Assembly: GCA_032622095.1 (NCBI GenBank)
Contig: CP136067.1
Coordinates: 125,829,030-125,893,029, forward strand
Length of the DNA: 64,000 nt
Source of the DNA: Siphonodentalium dalli
Lineage: Eukaryota > Mollusca > Scaphopoda > Gadilida > Siphonodentaliidae
Direction: 5' to 3'
The notes below the pieces were generated by a model. That model did no database searches, was not told the origin of the DNA, and was given only the letters and a program-made list of their open reading frames with translations. The translations under genes and the position numbers were made by a program. Positions 1 through 9,658 of this stretch are shown one piece after another. The first letter of the stretch is position 1, and every line of letters begins with the position of its first letter.

Positions 1-120
1 GGCCCGAATATTAATCTCAATATTCGAATCTGATTCACCCCGCTCCATTCCGGAAAGTGTAATCGTCGGAATTCCCATTCTGTCTGAATTTTCTGCATGT
101 CGCGTGTTTTTTCTGCTCAT
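1..120 (-). CDS. Unrecognised coding-like fragment, cut by the window edge
   Basis: On the minus strand an ATG at 120-118 opens a frame with no stop through base 1 (40 codons), beginning MSRKNTRHAENSDRMG and ending in an acidic stretch with SNIEINI. The composition looks protein-like, but I recognise no domain. The frame runs off the left edge, so its length is unknown. It may belong with the open stretch at 187-570 on the same strand, possibly as a separate exon or after a frameshift. It could equally be a decayed transposon gene. Confidence 0.22.
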   Translation of the reverse strand, partial: MSRKNTRHAENSDRMGIPTITLSGMERGESDSNIEINIRA

Positions 121-186
121 GACGTAATATCCTCCAAGATACTGTCGTTTGGCTTTGTGTCACCAACTTCCGGTTTGTTTAAAACA

Positions 187-570
187 TTAAAGGAATTGTG
201 ATTGTATTGTTGTTGCTATTACAGCTCCAGAAACATCGATTAACATCCGGCGGGGACGAAGTGACAGCTCGTATTGGAATTGATCGGAACGGTCCGTGTC
301 CGATGCCGTGATTTTATTATTCCATGCGAAGTGTTCCTCTCTGTCCTCCAGCCTCGACGAAACCACGGCCCCATGGCAATTGAGCCATTCCATGTGACAA
401 TTATAGCGAAAGAACTTCAATTGATAAAGCGCGAATGTCCCATGTAAAGCATCGTCACACGGAAGTGTATTGCCATGCGTTGATAATCGATGCAACGTAT
501 GCCATAGCTCGCCCAATACTGGGTAATTTATCCCAACACAAAATGTACCGTCGCCGACCGTTTCTCTTGT
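187..570 (-). CDS. Unrecognised coding-like open stretch (128 codons)
   Basis: Reading the minus strand from 570, just after an in-frame TGA, to a TAA at 187, the frame stays open for about 127 codons with a balanced amino-acid mix: aromatic residues, Cys and His in segments such as GELWHTLHRL and FFRYNCHMEWLNCHG. There is no ATG near its start, so it is more likely an exon or a transposon-gene remnant than a complete gene. Its 5' limit lies only a few bases from the inverted-repeat element that starts at 577, so that insertion may have cut it off. No domain is recognised. Confidence 0.25.
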   Translation of the reverse strand, partial: TRETVGDGTFCVGINYPVLGELWHTLHRLSTHGNTLPCDDALHGTFALYQLKFFRYNCHMEWLNCHGAVVSSRLEDREEHFAWNNKITASDTDRSDQFQYELSLRPRRMLIDVSGAVIATTIQSQFL

Positions 571-576
571 TCAGCT

Positions 577-917
577 GCAAACTCCAGGCAGAGTTATTTC
601 ACATCGCTACGCTGAGATACCACTGCCATAATGAAATTACTTGGTAAGGAATTCTTACGTGTTTTTAGTTCTCATGTTTTAGGATTAAAATTGTCTATGT
701 CTCATTGTCTGGCTCAGTTCATATTGTTCTTATCAATACCGCAGGAATTACCATTATTGCAAACTTAAAAAAATATTTGGTGGTCAAAACAAGATAATAG
801 GTGACTAAATACAGTTCCGCGACGATATGTAAAACTAGATTTATCGTCTGCAAAGCACCATCATTGTGGCAGTGCTATATCGCAGCGATAGCGTAAAGGG
901 CGCTGTATGGAGTTTGG
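577..917. mobile_element. MITE-like element, copy A
   Basis: The left part (gcaaactccaggcagagtta, from 577) and the right part (agggcgctgtatggagtttg, to about 917) are also found back to back in a compact copy at 7712-7789. Here they are separated by about 240 bp bounded by short inverted repeats, cactgccataatga near 622 and tcattgtggcagtg near 860. The simplest reading is a small repeat interrupted by a second insertion. No transposase frame is visible. Confidence 0.4.
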
Positions 918-959
918 TTAAGCGGTTGGAATGGTGCATGGCGAACAAGGCCAACAATA

Positions 960-1437
960 TAATACAAGAACACCAACGTCAGAAATGGTAACGCGCTCAA
1001 GATTATATATTATATACCCATGATTGTAATTATAGAATATAAAATATATTGGTTTCGCGAATTACCAACTCAGAATTCCGTTAAAATAAAGATAACAATC
1101 AGCACCTAATTAACGAACCGGCGGCCGACTGGGCTGCAGAACGAAAAATATCTATAAAAGTTGAAATATAAGACTTACAAATTATCTTTTTCATTTCTTT
1201 TATTTGTAATTGACATAGCTTGTCAAAAACCAAAAATCAACATTATTGACATAATAATGTAAAGGACAATAAGCGAAATTTAAATTCCCAACTACACCTT
1301 TTACCGGACTCGGCCTCCGGATCGCAGTTCGACTTTTAAATCCGTCCCAAAAAATTCCATTTCTATTAATAAAACCCCAGCGCCCACGCGAAACAAGAAT
1401 CTCTACATTAGTATACACGCGGAGCGCGAAACAAATT
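960..1437. repeat. Dispersed repeat, copy A (partner near 61.6-62.2 kb)
   Basis: Segments from about 970 (gtcagaaatggtaacg) through about 1430 match, in order and orientation, a region at 61630-62165. Shared blocks include aaccaaaaatcaacattatt, cacctttaccggactcgg-type sequence, cccagcgccca and ctacattagtatacac. Neither copy keeps a convincing long frame. The family is not identified. Confidence 0.5.
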
Positions 1438-2378
1438 CAACCGTAACAATACGCGATGATTTGCAATCTACACACAGGGAAAGTAACCTGGTTCGCATGT
1501 GGTCAACAAGCCTGAAAATAGAGTGTCTGTCATTTGTCGAATGAGGTCCACAGAGATGAATTTAGTGGTGCTATTCCACACAGCGTGCTAGCACACCAAA
1601 CTCATCCCCCGATGGACCTCATTCTGCTTAGGCATCATCTTCTGGGAAGTATATATAGTCTGAAAATAATATTGTTTTAGTCACTTCTGTCCAGTTGAAT
1701 GTTTCATCATCAAACATGCAACGGCCATTGCGTTGATACACAAATAACCACACACCATTGCCAAAAAAAGTGACGAACGCCTTGACGATTGACACGTTAT
1801 ATGTTGACGCGTTGCCAGCTCGCGGCAAATACACTTAAGTGTTAGTTTCTCGGTCCCCTTACGACATTTGAATTGTTTTCGGCTGGCAATTAACTTTTCT
1901 ATGTTATTTGTTCTAATTTCTATTGAAATAGAGGTCTGAAATTGACCGACAGAAGCCAATCTACGGCGGCTGTCGGCTGAACAATGATTGGTCTACAAAC
2001 AATATCGAGACTCATTATCAATAATTTTCGACAAGGTTTCATTCACCGCCGATTATGGAGACTAATTATTCAAAATTCCTTCAAGGATTCATGAAAGCAC
2101 GACCTGATAATTCCGTGAAAACAACTAATCCTTCAAATTATTAATACAATTGCCGTTTATCACCGAAGGTTTCTCATTCACCACACAAGAAAGCCTCTAA
2201 ATGCGGACCAAAAATCTACTAATCGGATTAAATACACTCCCGATACTTCGCAAAACGACTTTACATATCTACATCCAACTGAGACATGTTCACACTGTTG
2301 AGTTTACGGGGTGATTTCGGACACCTCCAAGGGGTAATACAAATAAATATCTCAACATCGCTATGATGGCTTTAAGAA
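1438..2378. other. No gene seen
   Basis: Apart from a short perfect inverted repeat (gaatgaggtcca at about 1539-1550 against tggacctcattc at about 1613-1624), I see no supportable gene, RNA or transposon here. Confidence 0.4.
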
Positions 2379-2554
2379 TAATAAATAGAGGATATCGACA
2401 CTTTTTCAGTGGATATGGGTTATATCTCATGAGTGATGACAAAACATTGAATTTCCACGAGTGGCTTTAGCTACGAATGGAAATTCAAATGTTTTGTCAT
2501 CACAAATGAGATTTAACCCATATCCACTGAAAAAGTGTGGATATTCTGTTTATT
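2379..2554. repeat. Long hairpin: inverted repeat with about 77-bp arms
   Basis: The left arm (about 2379-2457, containing cactttttcagtggatatgg) is matched in reverse complement by the right arm (about 2478-2554), with a spacer of roughly 20 bp. Such near-palindromes are typical of foldback MITEs. A weaker inverted pair (tatactt...cttgcc around 2556-2670) follows directly. Confidence 0.6.
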
Positions 2555-2679
2555 ATATACTTTAGTTACTTGCCTATGGCCCCCAATGAATGTCAATAAA
2601 TCAGAAATTTCACCAGTGGGATATCACTTATATCTGCTAAAACCTTATAATTCATGGGCAAGTATATAATAAAACATAT

Positions 2680-3193
2680 TCTTTCTTTAGAACTAATTAC
2701 AAGCCTGGACACATTTCATTTATAGTGAAATAGAATATATAGGCTATATTAGCAATCGTGGCGGAAGAGGCTTACACTAGACTAGACTAGACTAGTGTCC
2801 GAAATCACCCCAAAGAAATTTGAAGGGACCAAAAAAGGGTGTTTCCAATGTGAAAACTCCAAAAGGTTGAGTTTTATTTTTTATTTCATTTTAGACGACC
2901 TAATTGAAAATGCATGTTTATCGGCCATGAATTGGTTTCAATGTGTATTCAATGCAACTATCAGGCGTATAAATTGTGACGTACATTAAAACACACACAC
3001 AAAAAAACACGTTCCTGATAATATCTGGGTTGGCTGATAAATAAAACACAAGTGCATTTATAAAAGCATGTCTCACAAGAAAACAGATGTTTGTACCCTT
3101 AGAGATTCATAGCGTCCGAAGTCACCTCGCTGTCCAAATTCACCCAATTTTACGGTACTTCAGCAAAGTTACCTGTTATATTAGACGAAGATA
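2680..3193. other. No gene seen
   Basis: The only structure noticed is a short palindromic run of ctaga/ctagt units at about 2773-2798. No coding or RNA feature can be supported. Confidence 0.4.
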
Positions 3194-3672
3194 TTGTCTT
3201 CGTGTAGGTTTTTCAAGAGTTATCTATCCTAGAAACAGGCTAACCTATACGAGATAATGGTCTGCATCTTCCGGTGCGCATTTTGTTTAAAGTTATGTGA
3301 AACACTCCGGCTGGGTGATCAAATAGAAAAGGAGAATAATCTTGCTAAAAGTAGTTATTTTTACGTCCCGAATCGAGATGTAAATATTTACAATCAAGCG
3401 TAGTTCAGACGATGATATCTATGGAGTGGTATTGTTGATTTCTTTGAGATTTTCAGTGATGCTAGTAGAATGCTACATTACCACAGTTGGCATAGCGCCT
3501 AAGTACTAACTTATCAGTTTCAAGCATCCGAACAAGTCCATAATATGTTTTTAAGTACGCAAAAATAATGGGAACTTTTAAATAAAACGCGCGCGGAAAA
3601 ACGCAGACGGTTATTTCATATAGGTTAGCGCGCTTCCAGGATAGATAACTCTTGAAAAACTTACGAAGACAA
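3194..3672. mobile_element. Foldback MITE-like element
   Basis: The segment ttcaagagttatctatcct and its surroundings (3194 to about 3300) recur in reverse complement at about 3560-3672. The arms reach roughly 110 bp with mismatches, and the middle 250 bp are unrelated to them. There is no coding content. A non-autonomous inverted-repeat transposon is the best explanation; target duplications were not identified. Confidence 0.5.
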
Positions 3673-4415
3673 CACTTGCCGCGTTATATTATGCATTGTG
3701 GTCACTGTTGTGTACCCGCAGTAACATCTTCAACTGTGGTCCAGCCATTGTTCACACCTAAATATCAAAAGCAATTAACGCAGTCACAAAAGTTATATAC
3801 TGCAACAATGAGACATCCGCGAATACATACATCCTGCAAAAAGTCTTAACCGATACGGAAATAGCTAGTACGTTTTTAATAACATTTCTATAAATGAAAT
3901 CTCCACAACTCCTATGATATTGCCAGAACTGCCTCGCAGTGTACACTCTATATATAGGACGTAATTAATTCACTGAACCTATCAGTGTTATGAATAAAAC
4001 GCACCCTTTCCTGGAAGTTATATATGCCCCCTGTCTTTGAGAGATTTTTTATGACCCCCGACATGGTTCTGTTTGCAGCTGTTCCTAACTGATCCTCTCT
4101 GAGTCTGTGCCGTTTTTGCACCACCTTAGCTACAGATAGGTTATCACCATTTGACTCAAGCTGTCCTGATTTTTAATAAATTAGCCCAATCACACACCGG
4201 TCCTCAATAGAGATAACTGAAGATGCTGCCGGTGTGTGTATACTTCCGATCGATATGAACCTTTTGTGAAACAGGTCTGTGCGCTCTTAGAACACCGGAT
4301 GACTGACGTGGGCAATGTCCCATGGTGAACTAAGAAGAGGGAGACTTCGAGTGTTCGTGGGGCTAACTGGAATAAAAGTTATCAACCTAGTCCACTTGTC
4401 CCGATGGACATGGCT
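3673..4415. other. No gene seen
   Basis: Short chance frames only. No domain, splice-consistent exon or repeat structure was recognised. Confidence 0.4.
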
Positions 4416-4420
4416 ATAGA

Positions 4421-5567
4421 CAGGTCTGGCAATTGACAAATATAGCTACAATAGCCATATGTAGCCATTGTAGCTACATACGATTAATGATGATGGATGG
4501 ATCTGGTTGAATTGAGATAACCCAATCCAACACACAATCATTAAAATATACAAGAACATGGTTTGATTATACTCTTAATAAATTAATATTGTTTGCCATT
4601 TTCATGTATAATTAACAAACTGTTCTAACGTTATTACTTTTTCCTAACAACGGTAATGGGTCCGTGTCCCATATAACATAGCATAACACATTTCTAAACA
4701 GATGCACGTGCTTAGCTATGCTTCTTGGATATTCCGCAAGCTGGTGCAACTGAAATGTCATCGACAGGGGAGTGGCTAAAATGCAAGCTTGGCGGTTTGA
4801 AAAATTTAAAAGCCTTTTAAACGCGTTTTCGAGTGAATTACGTTGGAATAGCACCAGCCAATTACTTATATGGCCCATTTTCGTAAATTAATCGACAGTA
4901 TTGACAGTAATGTCCCCGATTGGTTGGTTAATAGGGGGCGTGGTCACAAAATCAAAACATCGTCTTTTTACGCAGATTTCTTGTCAATGTTTGGTCGATT
5001 TCTCTTTTTAAACTCCAGTTGTACTAAGTTTTTTATTCGAAACATGTTGAATGGTTATCATTTATCACTCTCATAGTCGAGCTTGGTGGTTTTGAACAAT
5101 ATATACGAATATCTTTTGACTTTTAGATGACCGACCACCGAACCGCCAAGCTCGAATTTTAAATCAAAATATGAAGCTAAATTTCCGCCGATTTCTCGTT
5201 TCTAAAACACGTTCCAGCTAGTTTTTATGTAAAAACATGTAAAATGATTATCATTCCTCAGACATATAAACGAGCTTGGCGGTTTTGAATATTTTATATT
5301 AAGAATTTTTGACATTTTGATGACTGACCACCGAACCGCCAAGCTCGAATTTTAAAAGGCTTTTAAAATTTTCAAACCGCCAAGCTTGCATTTTAGCCAC
5401 TCTCCATCGGCAGTGGTTTCATAAGATGTAACAACGTAAAACCCTCGCCCTTAGTTGCAACAGCTCGCGGTAATGCTTGAGTGCAATGCAAATTGGTAAA
5501 ATAATCAAATTTAGCTACAATAGCTACATATAGCTATTGTAGCTATATTTGGGAATTGCCAGACCTG
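4421..5567. mobile_element. TIR transposon, 1147 bp, with 5-bp target duplication
   Basis: The ends are caggtctggcaatt at 4421 and its reverse complement ending at 5567. The identical pentamer ATAGA flanks both sides (4416-4420 and 5568-5572). Next to each end lies a palindromic block of tagctacaatagc motifs. Inside is a second inverted repeat (about 4769-4820 against 5355-5405), and between these are alternating copies of gagcttggcggtttt and its complement near 5075, 5150, 5272 and 5335. No transposase is present. A 5-bp duplication with CAG-type ends fits some hAT-like groups, but the superfamily is inference. Confidence 0.65.
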
Positions 5568-5715
5568 ATAGACAAGACATGGAGACAGAAGCCATTTAGC
5601 ACTAGTTTTTACTTGACCATAAAAATGGATTCTGAGAAATTGAGGCAACAAAATTAGATAAGCTCCCATTAATACGCCAGTGGTGATTCCAACAGAGCAC
5701 AAATCAAACATAAAC

Positions 5716-5953
5716 AATGGCGGGCGGAACCAAAATTCGACCTTGAGCTGTATTTTGGGCTAGTAAACTCACATACCAAATTTCATTCCATTCAGTACAG
5801 ACGTTTTATTCGGATACGAAAATTAAGTGCAAATTATAACAAAAAGGACCACAACTGTGGTGAAAATTGGCGAGCGGAACCCGAATTCGAACTTGACCTG
5901 TATTTTGTACCAGCAAAGACACATGTCAAATTTAATTCCATTAAGTTAAGACT
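5716..5953. repeat. Two diverged tandem units of about 150 bp
   Basis: A block starting aatggcgggcggaacc (5716) recurs, diverged, at about 5866 (aattggcgagcggaaccc). Both contain cacat..caaattt.attccatt. The phrase resembles the cacataccaaattt segments of the composite repeat at 25.1-26.3 kb, so the two may be distantly related. Confidence 0.4.
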
Positions 5954-6003
5954 TTCTAAAGTTATCATCCTGAAATCAAAAGAAATTTTGCAAAAACCCT
6001 GTA

Positions 6004-6255
6004 CCGATGCATTCTCTTATATATGCGAGTCTCCCAAGGGCGCCTCGCATTTATAAGAGATTGGCCTAAAAATATTTACCTTGATCTTGTAAGCCAATGT
6101 ATTCTCTTATATATGCGAGTCTCCCATAGGGCACCTCGAATATATAAGAGAATACATTGGCCTAAAATATTTACATTGATCTTGTGAGCCAGTGCATTCT
6201 CTTATATATTTGAGGCGCCCCATGGGAGACTCGCATATATAAGAGAATGCGTTGG
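6004..6255. repeat. Three tandem 61-67-bp hairpins (ctcttatatatgcgag family)
   Basis: Three near-palindromes lie at about 6004-6064, 6094-6160 and 6189-6255, spaced 90-95 bp apart. Each reads attctcttatatatgcgag, a short GC-rich centre around ctcccatagggcg, then the complement. Spacers between them are similar to each other (cctaaaatatttac.ttgatcttgt). The same hairpin with similar flanks (ccctgtacc before, ttggcacagt after) occurs at 28648-28800, and a degraded arm lies at about 11856-11890. Confidence 0.65.
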
Positions 6256-7711
6256 CACAGTATCTTTAACGCTAAACGGCGCTGAAAGGGTTAAGACAAA
6301 AGTGGACATCAGATAGAAAACAAATTATATGTGTGCGGTTATAGGAATCAGGGAGCTAAATGTGTTCTAGAGTCGGGGAGCGAGTACACCGTGGAACCCT
6401 AAAGGTGAAGGTAACTGAATAATGACCTTCACCTGATACATGCGACACGTTGTTAAAGGATGACATCGCGTTTAATTGATTTGTACATAATATCTAAATA
6501 ATTTAAACTGGTGAATGAATGGGGGAATGGATTTTTGTGAGCGGGAAATTTATTTAACTTGCTGCTGTAGTTCTGGATTTTTCCAGATCAAATTTGGCTG
6601 TGGGATAGCCCCGTCGTACACTTGGGGATTTATTTTTAAAAGTAAACACATGACCTATGATTTTTCTTGCATTTTCGTGATCAACTGGTGTCAATCTAGC
6701 TGGGTAAACATCACTGGTATGGCCTGCAGGCTTCAAATTCAGTGAATTTGGCGGAAACGTTAACACTGTCGCCTATGGGAAACCATTTAGTTCAGTGATT
6801 CCTATAGGAAAAATATGAATTTTACGAAATTTCACGTCTCGCCATGATAAGTTGTTAATTCCATATTTTCTTATTTTCAAATGATAATGACCACATTTTG
6901 GACAGATTTAAAGAAGAAACGCATGGATTCGCCTGTAGATAGTAAAGAAAGTGATAAATCTGGGAATTTTGCATGGACATCAGGTACCATTAGGGGGTCA
7001 GGGGGGCTAAAGCCCCCCTCCCCAAAAATTTGAGTAGTGTTAGCCCCCCCCCCATTGGGAAAAGGTGGCAGTTAACCCAATTAAGATTTCCCGACACCCA
7101 GTAGCCTTATCGGGGACCGTAGTCCCACCCCAAGTCGGGGGGGGGGGGGTGATGGCATCGCCAGTAGTGTTAATGTCGTGCAAAACTGTCATGGCAGGTT
7201 TGTTAAACAGACATTATGCCCTGCCATCTGGTCAAATTTCATGCCTGAGATTGTGGCTGATGTTGTATGATTATGTTTAGATATTTAGATTGACTTATAG
7301 TTGCTTTATTATGCTATTAAAGTATTTTTTATTTAAATTTTCTGTTAATTTTTGTAAATGTTTATTATAAATTGACAAATTTTGCATGAAAAGGGTTTAA
7401 AATTGGACAAGTTATCCCACTCAAAATGTATATTAACATATCCTCTTCAATTTTATAATAGTATGGTATATAAGGGCATTCTTCAGTTATACGAGATGCA
7501 TCAGCTAGTAAAATTGAAAAAAAAATCTAAATTTTTTGGCTTTATTTTGAGGATTGACACTAATTTTCAGGATGCCTCATATTGGAAAAATAAACAACTA
7601 CTGCTCGATATAATCCATTTTTTATTTCAGTAAGGTCTATATTTTGATAAAATACTATAAGAAACGCTGTGTTTCACACATATACATATATATACTGAGT
7701 TATCAGGCAGC
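6256..7711. other. No gene seen; C/G-rich short palindrome
   Basis: The run around 6995-7060 contains ggggggctaaagcccccc followed by a second ttagccccccccc, and 7135-7150 is a poly-G tract. The rest is AT-rich with no supportable gene. Confidence 0.35.
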
Positions 7712-7789
7712 AAACTCCAGGCAGAGTTATCTCTCATCGCTCCGCTGAGATCATATCACAGCGAAAGCGTAGAGGGCGCTGTATGGAGT
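7712..7789. mobile_element. MITE-like element, compact copy B
   Basis: This is the compact counterpart of 577-917: gcaaactccaggcagagtta, then ctgagat, then cagcgaaagcgtagagggcgctgtatggagtttg, without the 240-bp insertion. Its ends are weakly complementary (gcaaactcca against tggagtttg). Confidence 0.45.
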
Positions 7790-8401
7790 TTGATCAGGAA
7801 GTTGAAAAAATGAGGTGGGTGTTGTGTCTGTTTGTCCGACTTAGAACTCGGGGTGACTACATCCGTTATGTTCCATGGTGATTTAAGATGGATACTCAAT
7901 TGTTATTGAAACTATATATTGAAAGATATAATTGCGCATGCTCGGAATCGGAAGTCGCGTATTTGACAGCTCTGATAAATATCTTACAAATCTCTTTTAA
8001 ACCAATGCAAAGATCGCCGTTGGAATACAATCTGATAGAAAAACGGATATAGTTTAAACCAGAGTATCCATCAACATCGATCAGACAGAGTAAAGAGTTA
8101 TTTTGGACGCAAAATGACCGTTTTGGAATTTTCTAATTTTGTTTTCACCGGAAGTAACCAGTCTCCAATGTAAACAATCGCCTTGGACCTGACGGACATC
8201 ACCAGTCACCGGTAAGATCGTTCCTTTCCATTAACCTGTCTCATGTCAGCATAGATGAACATCATGTGGAGTAACATTTCCTACCAAGCAAAACCCACTG
8301 ACTCTAGCAGTGATAAAAATCACCATCAATCCAGCAAATTCACGACCGCGAAGTTGAGATAGGAATTGTTCTGCCTCCTTCGCACGTGAATTATCACTAC
8401 G

Positions 8402-9658
8402 ATGGGATTACCTACGGCATCATCTATTCTCTCCCTGACTTACCTGTGTTTCCTGATAATCATCCTATCTTGGGACTGCGAACCGAACCCCGGGCCAGTG
8501 AAGTACCCATGTAAAGCATGCACTAAACCTGTGCGATTGAACCAGGACGCCCTCCAGTGCGACCAATGCGACCAGTGGTTGCATCGGAAATGCATGAACA
8601 TGAATAAAGAAATGTATAAAATACATGGAGAAAGTGACGACACCTGGATATGCTACGCTTGTGGGATGCCCAACTTCTCAACGAGCTTGTTTGAATCTTT
8701 CACAACAGATTCGACGTCTTTTCTCGTGAATGGATCAACATCAAACATATCTGATATCTCAGACACCACGAGTAATGAAAGTTACCTCAACATCTCCAAT
8801 CCAGGGTCTCCACAAATGACATCCTCGCCTAAAATCGCTAGACAGAAGAAAAACACAGATTCTGGCAAGCAGATGCGAGTGTTAACCATCAACTTCCGAA
8901 GCTTGAAATCAAAACGCGAGAGCTTCTGGGCGGCATTAGAGGTGTGTTCACCCGACATCGTGGTGGGGTGTGAAACCTGGTTAAAGCCATCCGCCCTCGA
9001 CTCGGAACTAGTACCATCTGGATACAAGGTCTGCACCAGGCGGGATCGCCCAGACGGATACGGCGGGGTGATAATAATCAGTAAGACCAGTCTATCATCT
9101 CAGGAACTCCATAAATCTCAAAATATGGATTTTGTCGCAGCATCATTCGACACGAAACATCAACAGAAACCGCTAGTTGTTGGAGCTGTGTACAGACCAA
9201 CGGATAACAACACAGAGTACAGTACAACCCTATACTCAGAGATAGAAACACTTTGTAGAAAGTACAGCCCCAACCCAACCTGGATAACGGGAGATTTCAA
9301 CATTCCAGACATTTGTTGGGAAACACATGAAGTCAAGGGCACTGCATACTGCAACGCAATCAATAAAGACCTTCTGTCAACAATCGGCACTTGCGGCCTT
9401 AAACAAATCATCAACTTTCCTACAAGGAAAAAAGCTATTCTTGATTTGTTTCTCACAAACAGACCATCACTAGTGACCAGAGCGAAGGACCTACCAGGAC
9501 TAAGCGACCATTCCATTGTCTGTGTTGAGTCCAGTATTGTCTGTAGCACGAAGAAGCCAATAAAGAGGAAAATACATTTATGGACCAAAGCTGATACGAC
9601 CAACCTCGCGAAAAACACGAGAAGACAGACAACGTCAATGACTTATGGCACGAAATGA
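8402..9658 (+). CDS. LINE protein, N-terminal part: 2A-like peptide, PHD finger, APE endonuclease
   Basis: 418 residues. Residues 8-23 are hydrophobic and run straight into DCEPNPGP (25-32), which fits the 2A ribosome-skipping consensus DxExNPGP. A C4HC3 PHD-type finger follows: C37, C40, C53, C56, H61, C64, C84, C87, with W82 at the usual place. A Ser/Asn/Thr-rich linker spans about 92-157. The apurinic-like endonuclease occupies about 159-385, with RVLTINFRSL, CETWLKP (E191), GAVYRP, GDFNIPDICW and LSDHS. In LINEs this domain nicks the target DNA. After about residue 400 the frame leaves the expected sequence: the natural continuation (NDLWHEMKQAFLG) is in the next frame. The ATG at 8402 is chosen because it places the hydrophobic/2A leader first and an in-frame stretch upstream shows no homology. 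Confidence 0.85.
   Translation: MGLPTASSILSLTYLCFLIIILSWDCEPNPGPVKYPCKACTKPVRLNQDALQCDQCDQWLHRKCMNMNKEMYKIHGESDDTWICYACGMPNFSTSLFESFTTDSTSFLVNGSTSNISDISDTTSNESYLNISNPGSPQMTSSPKIARQKKNTDSGKQMRVLTINFRSLKSKRESFWAALEVCSPDIVVGCETWLKPSALDSELVPSGYKVCTRRDRPDGYGGVIIISKTSLSSQELHKSQNMDFVAASFDTKHQQKPLVVGAVYRPTDNNTEYSTTLYSEIETLCRKYSPNPTWITGDFNIPDICWETHEVKGTAYCNAINKDLLSTIGTCGLKQIINFPTRKKAILDLFLTNRPSLVTRAKDLPGLSDHSIVCVESSIVCSTKKPIKRKIHLWTKADTTNLAKNTRRQTTSMTYGTK

Noticed and set aside
9160-9618. 152-codon minus-strand frame, and others opposite the LINE
   Set aside because: Shadow of the endonuclease coding sequence.
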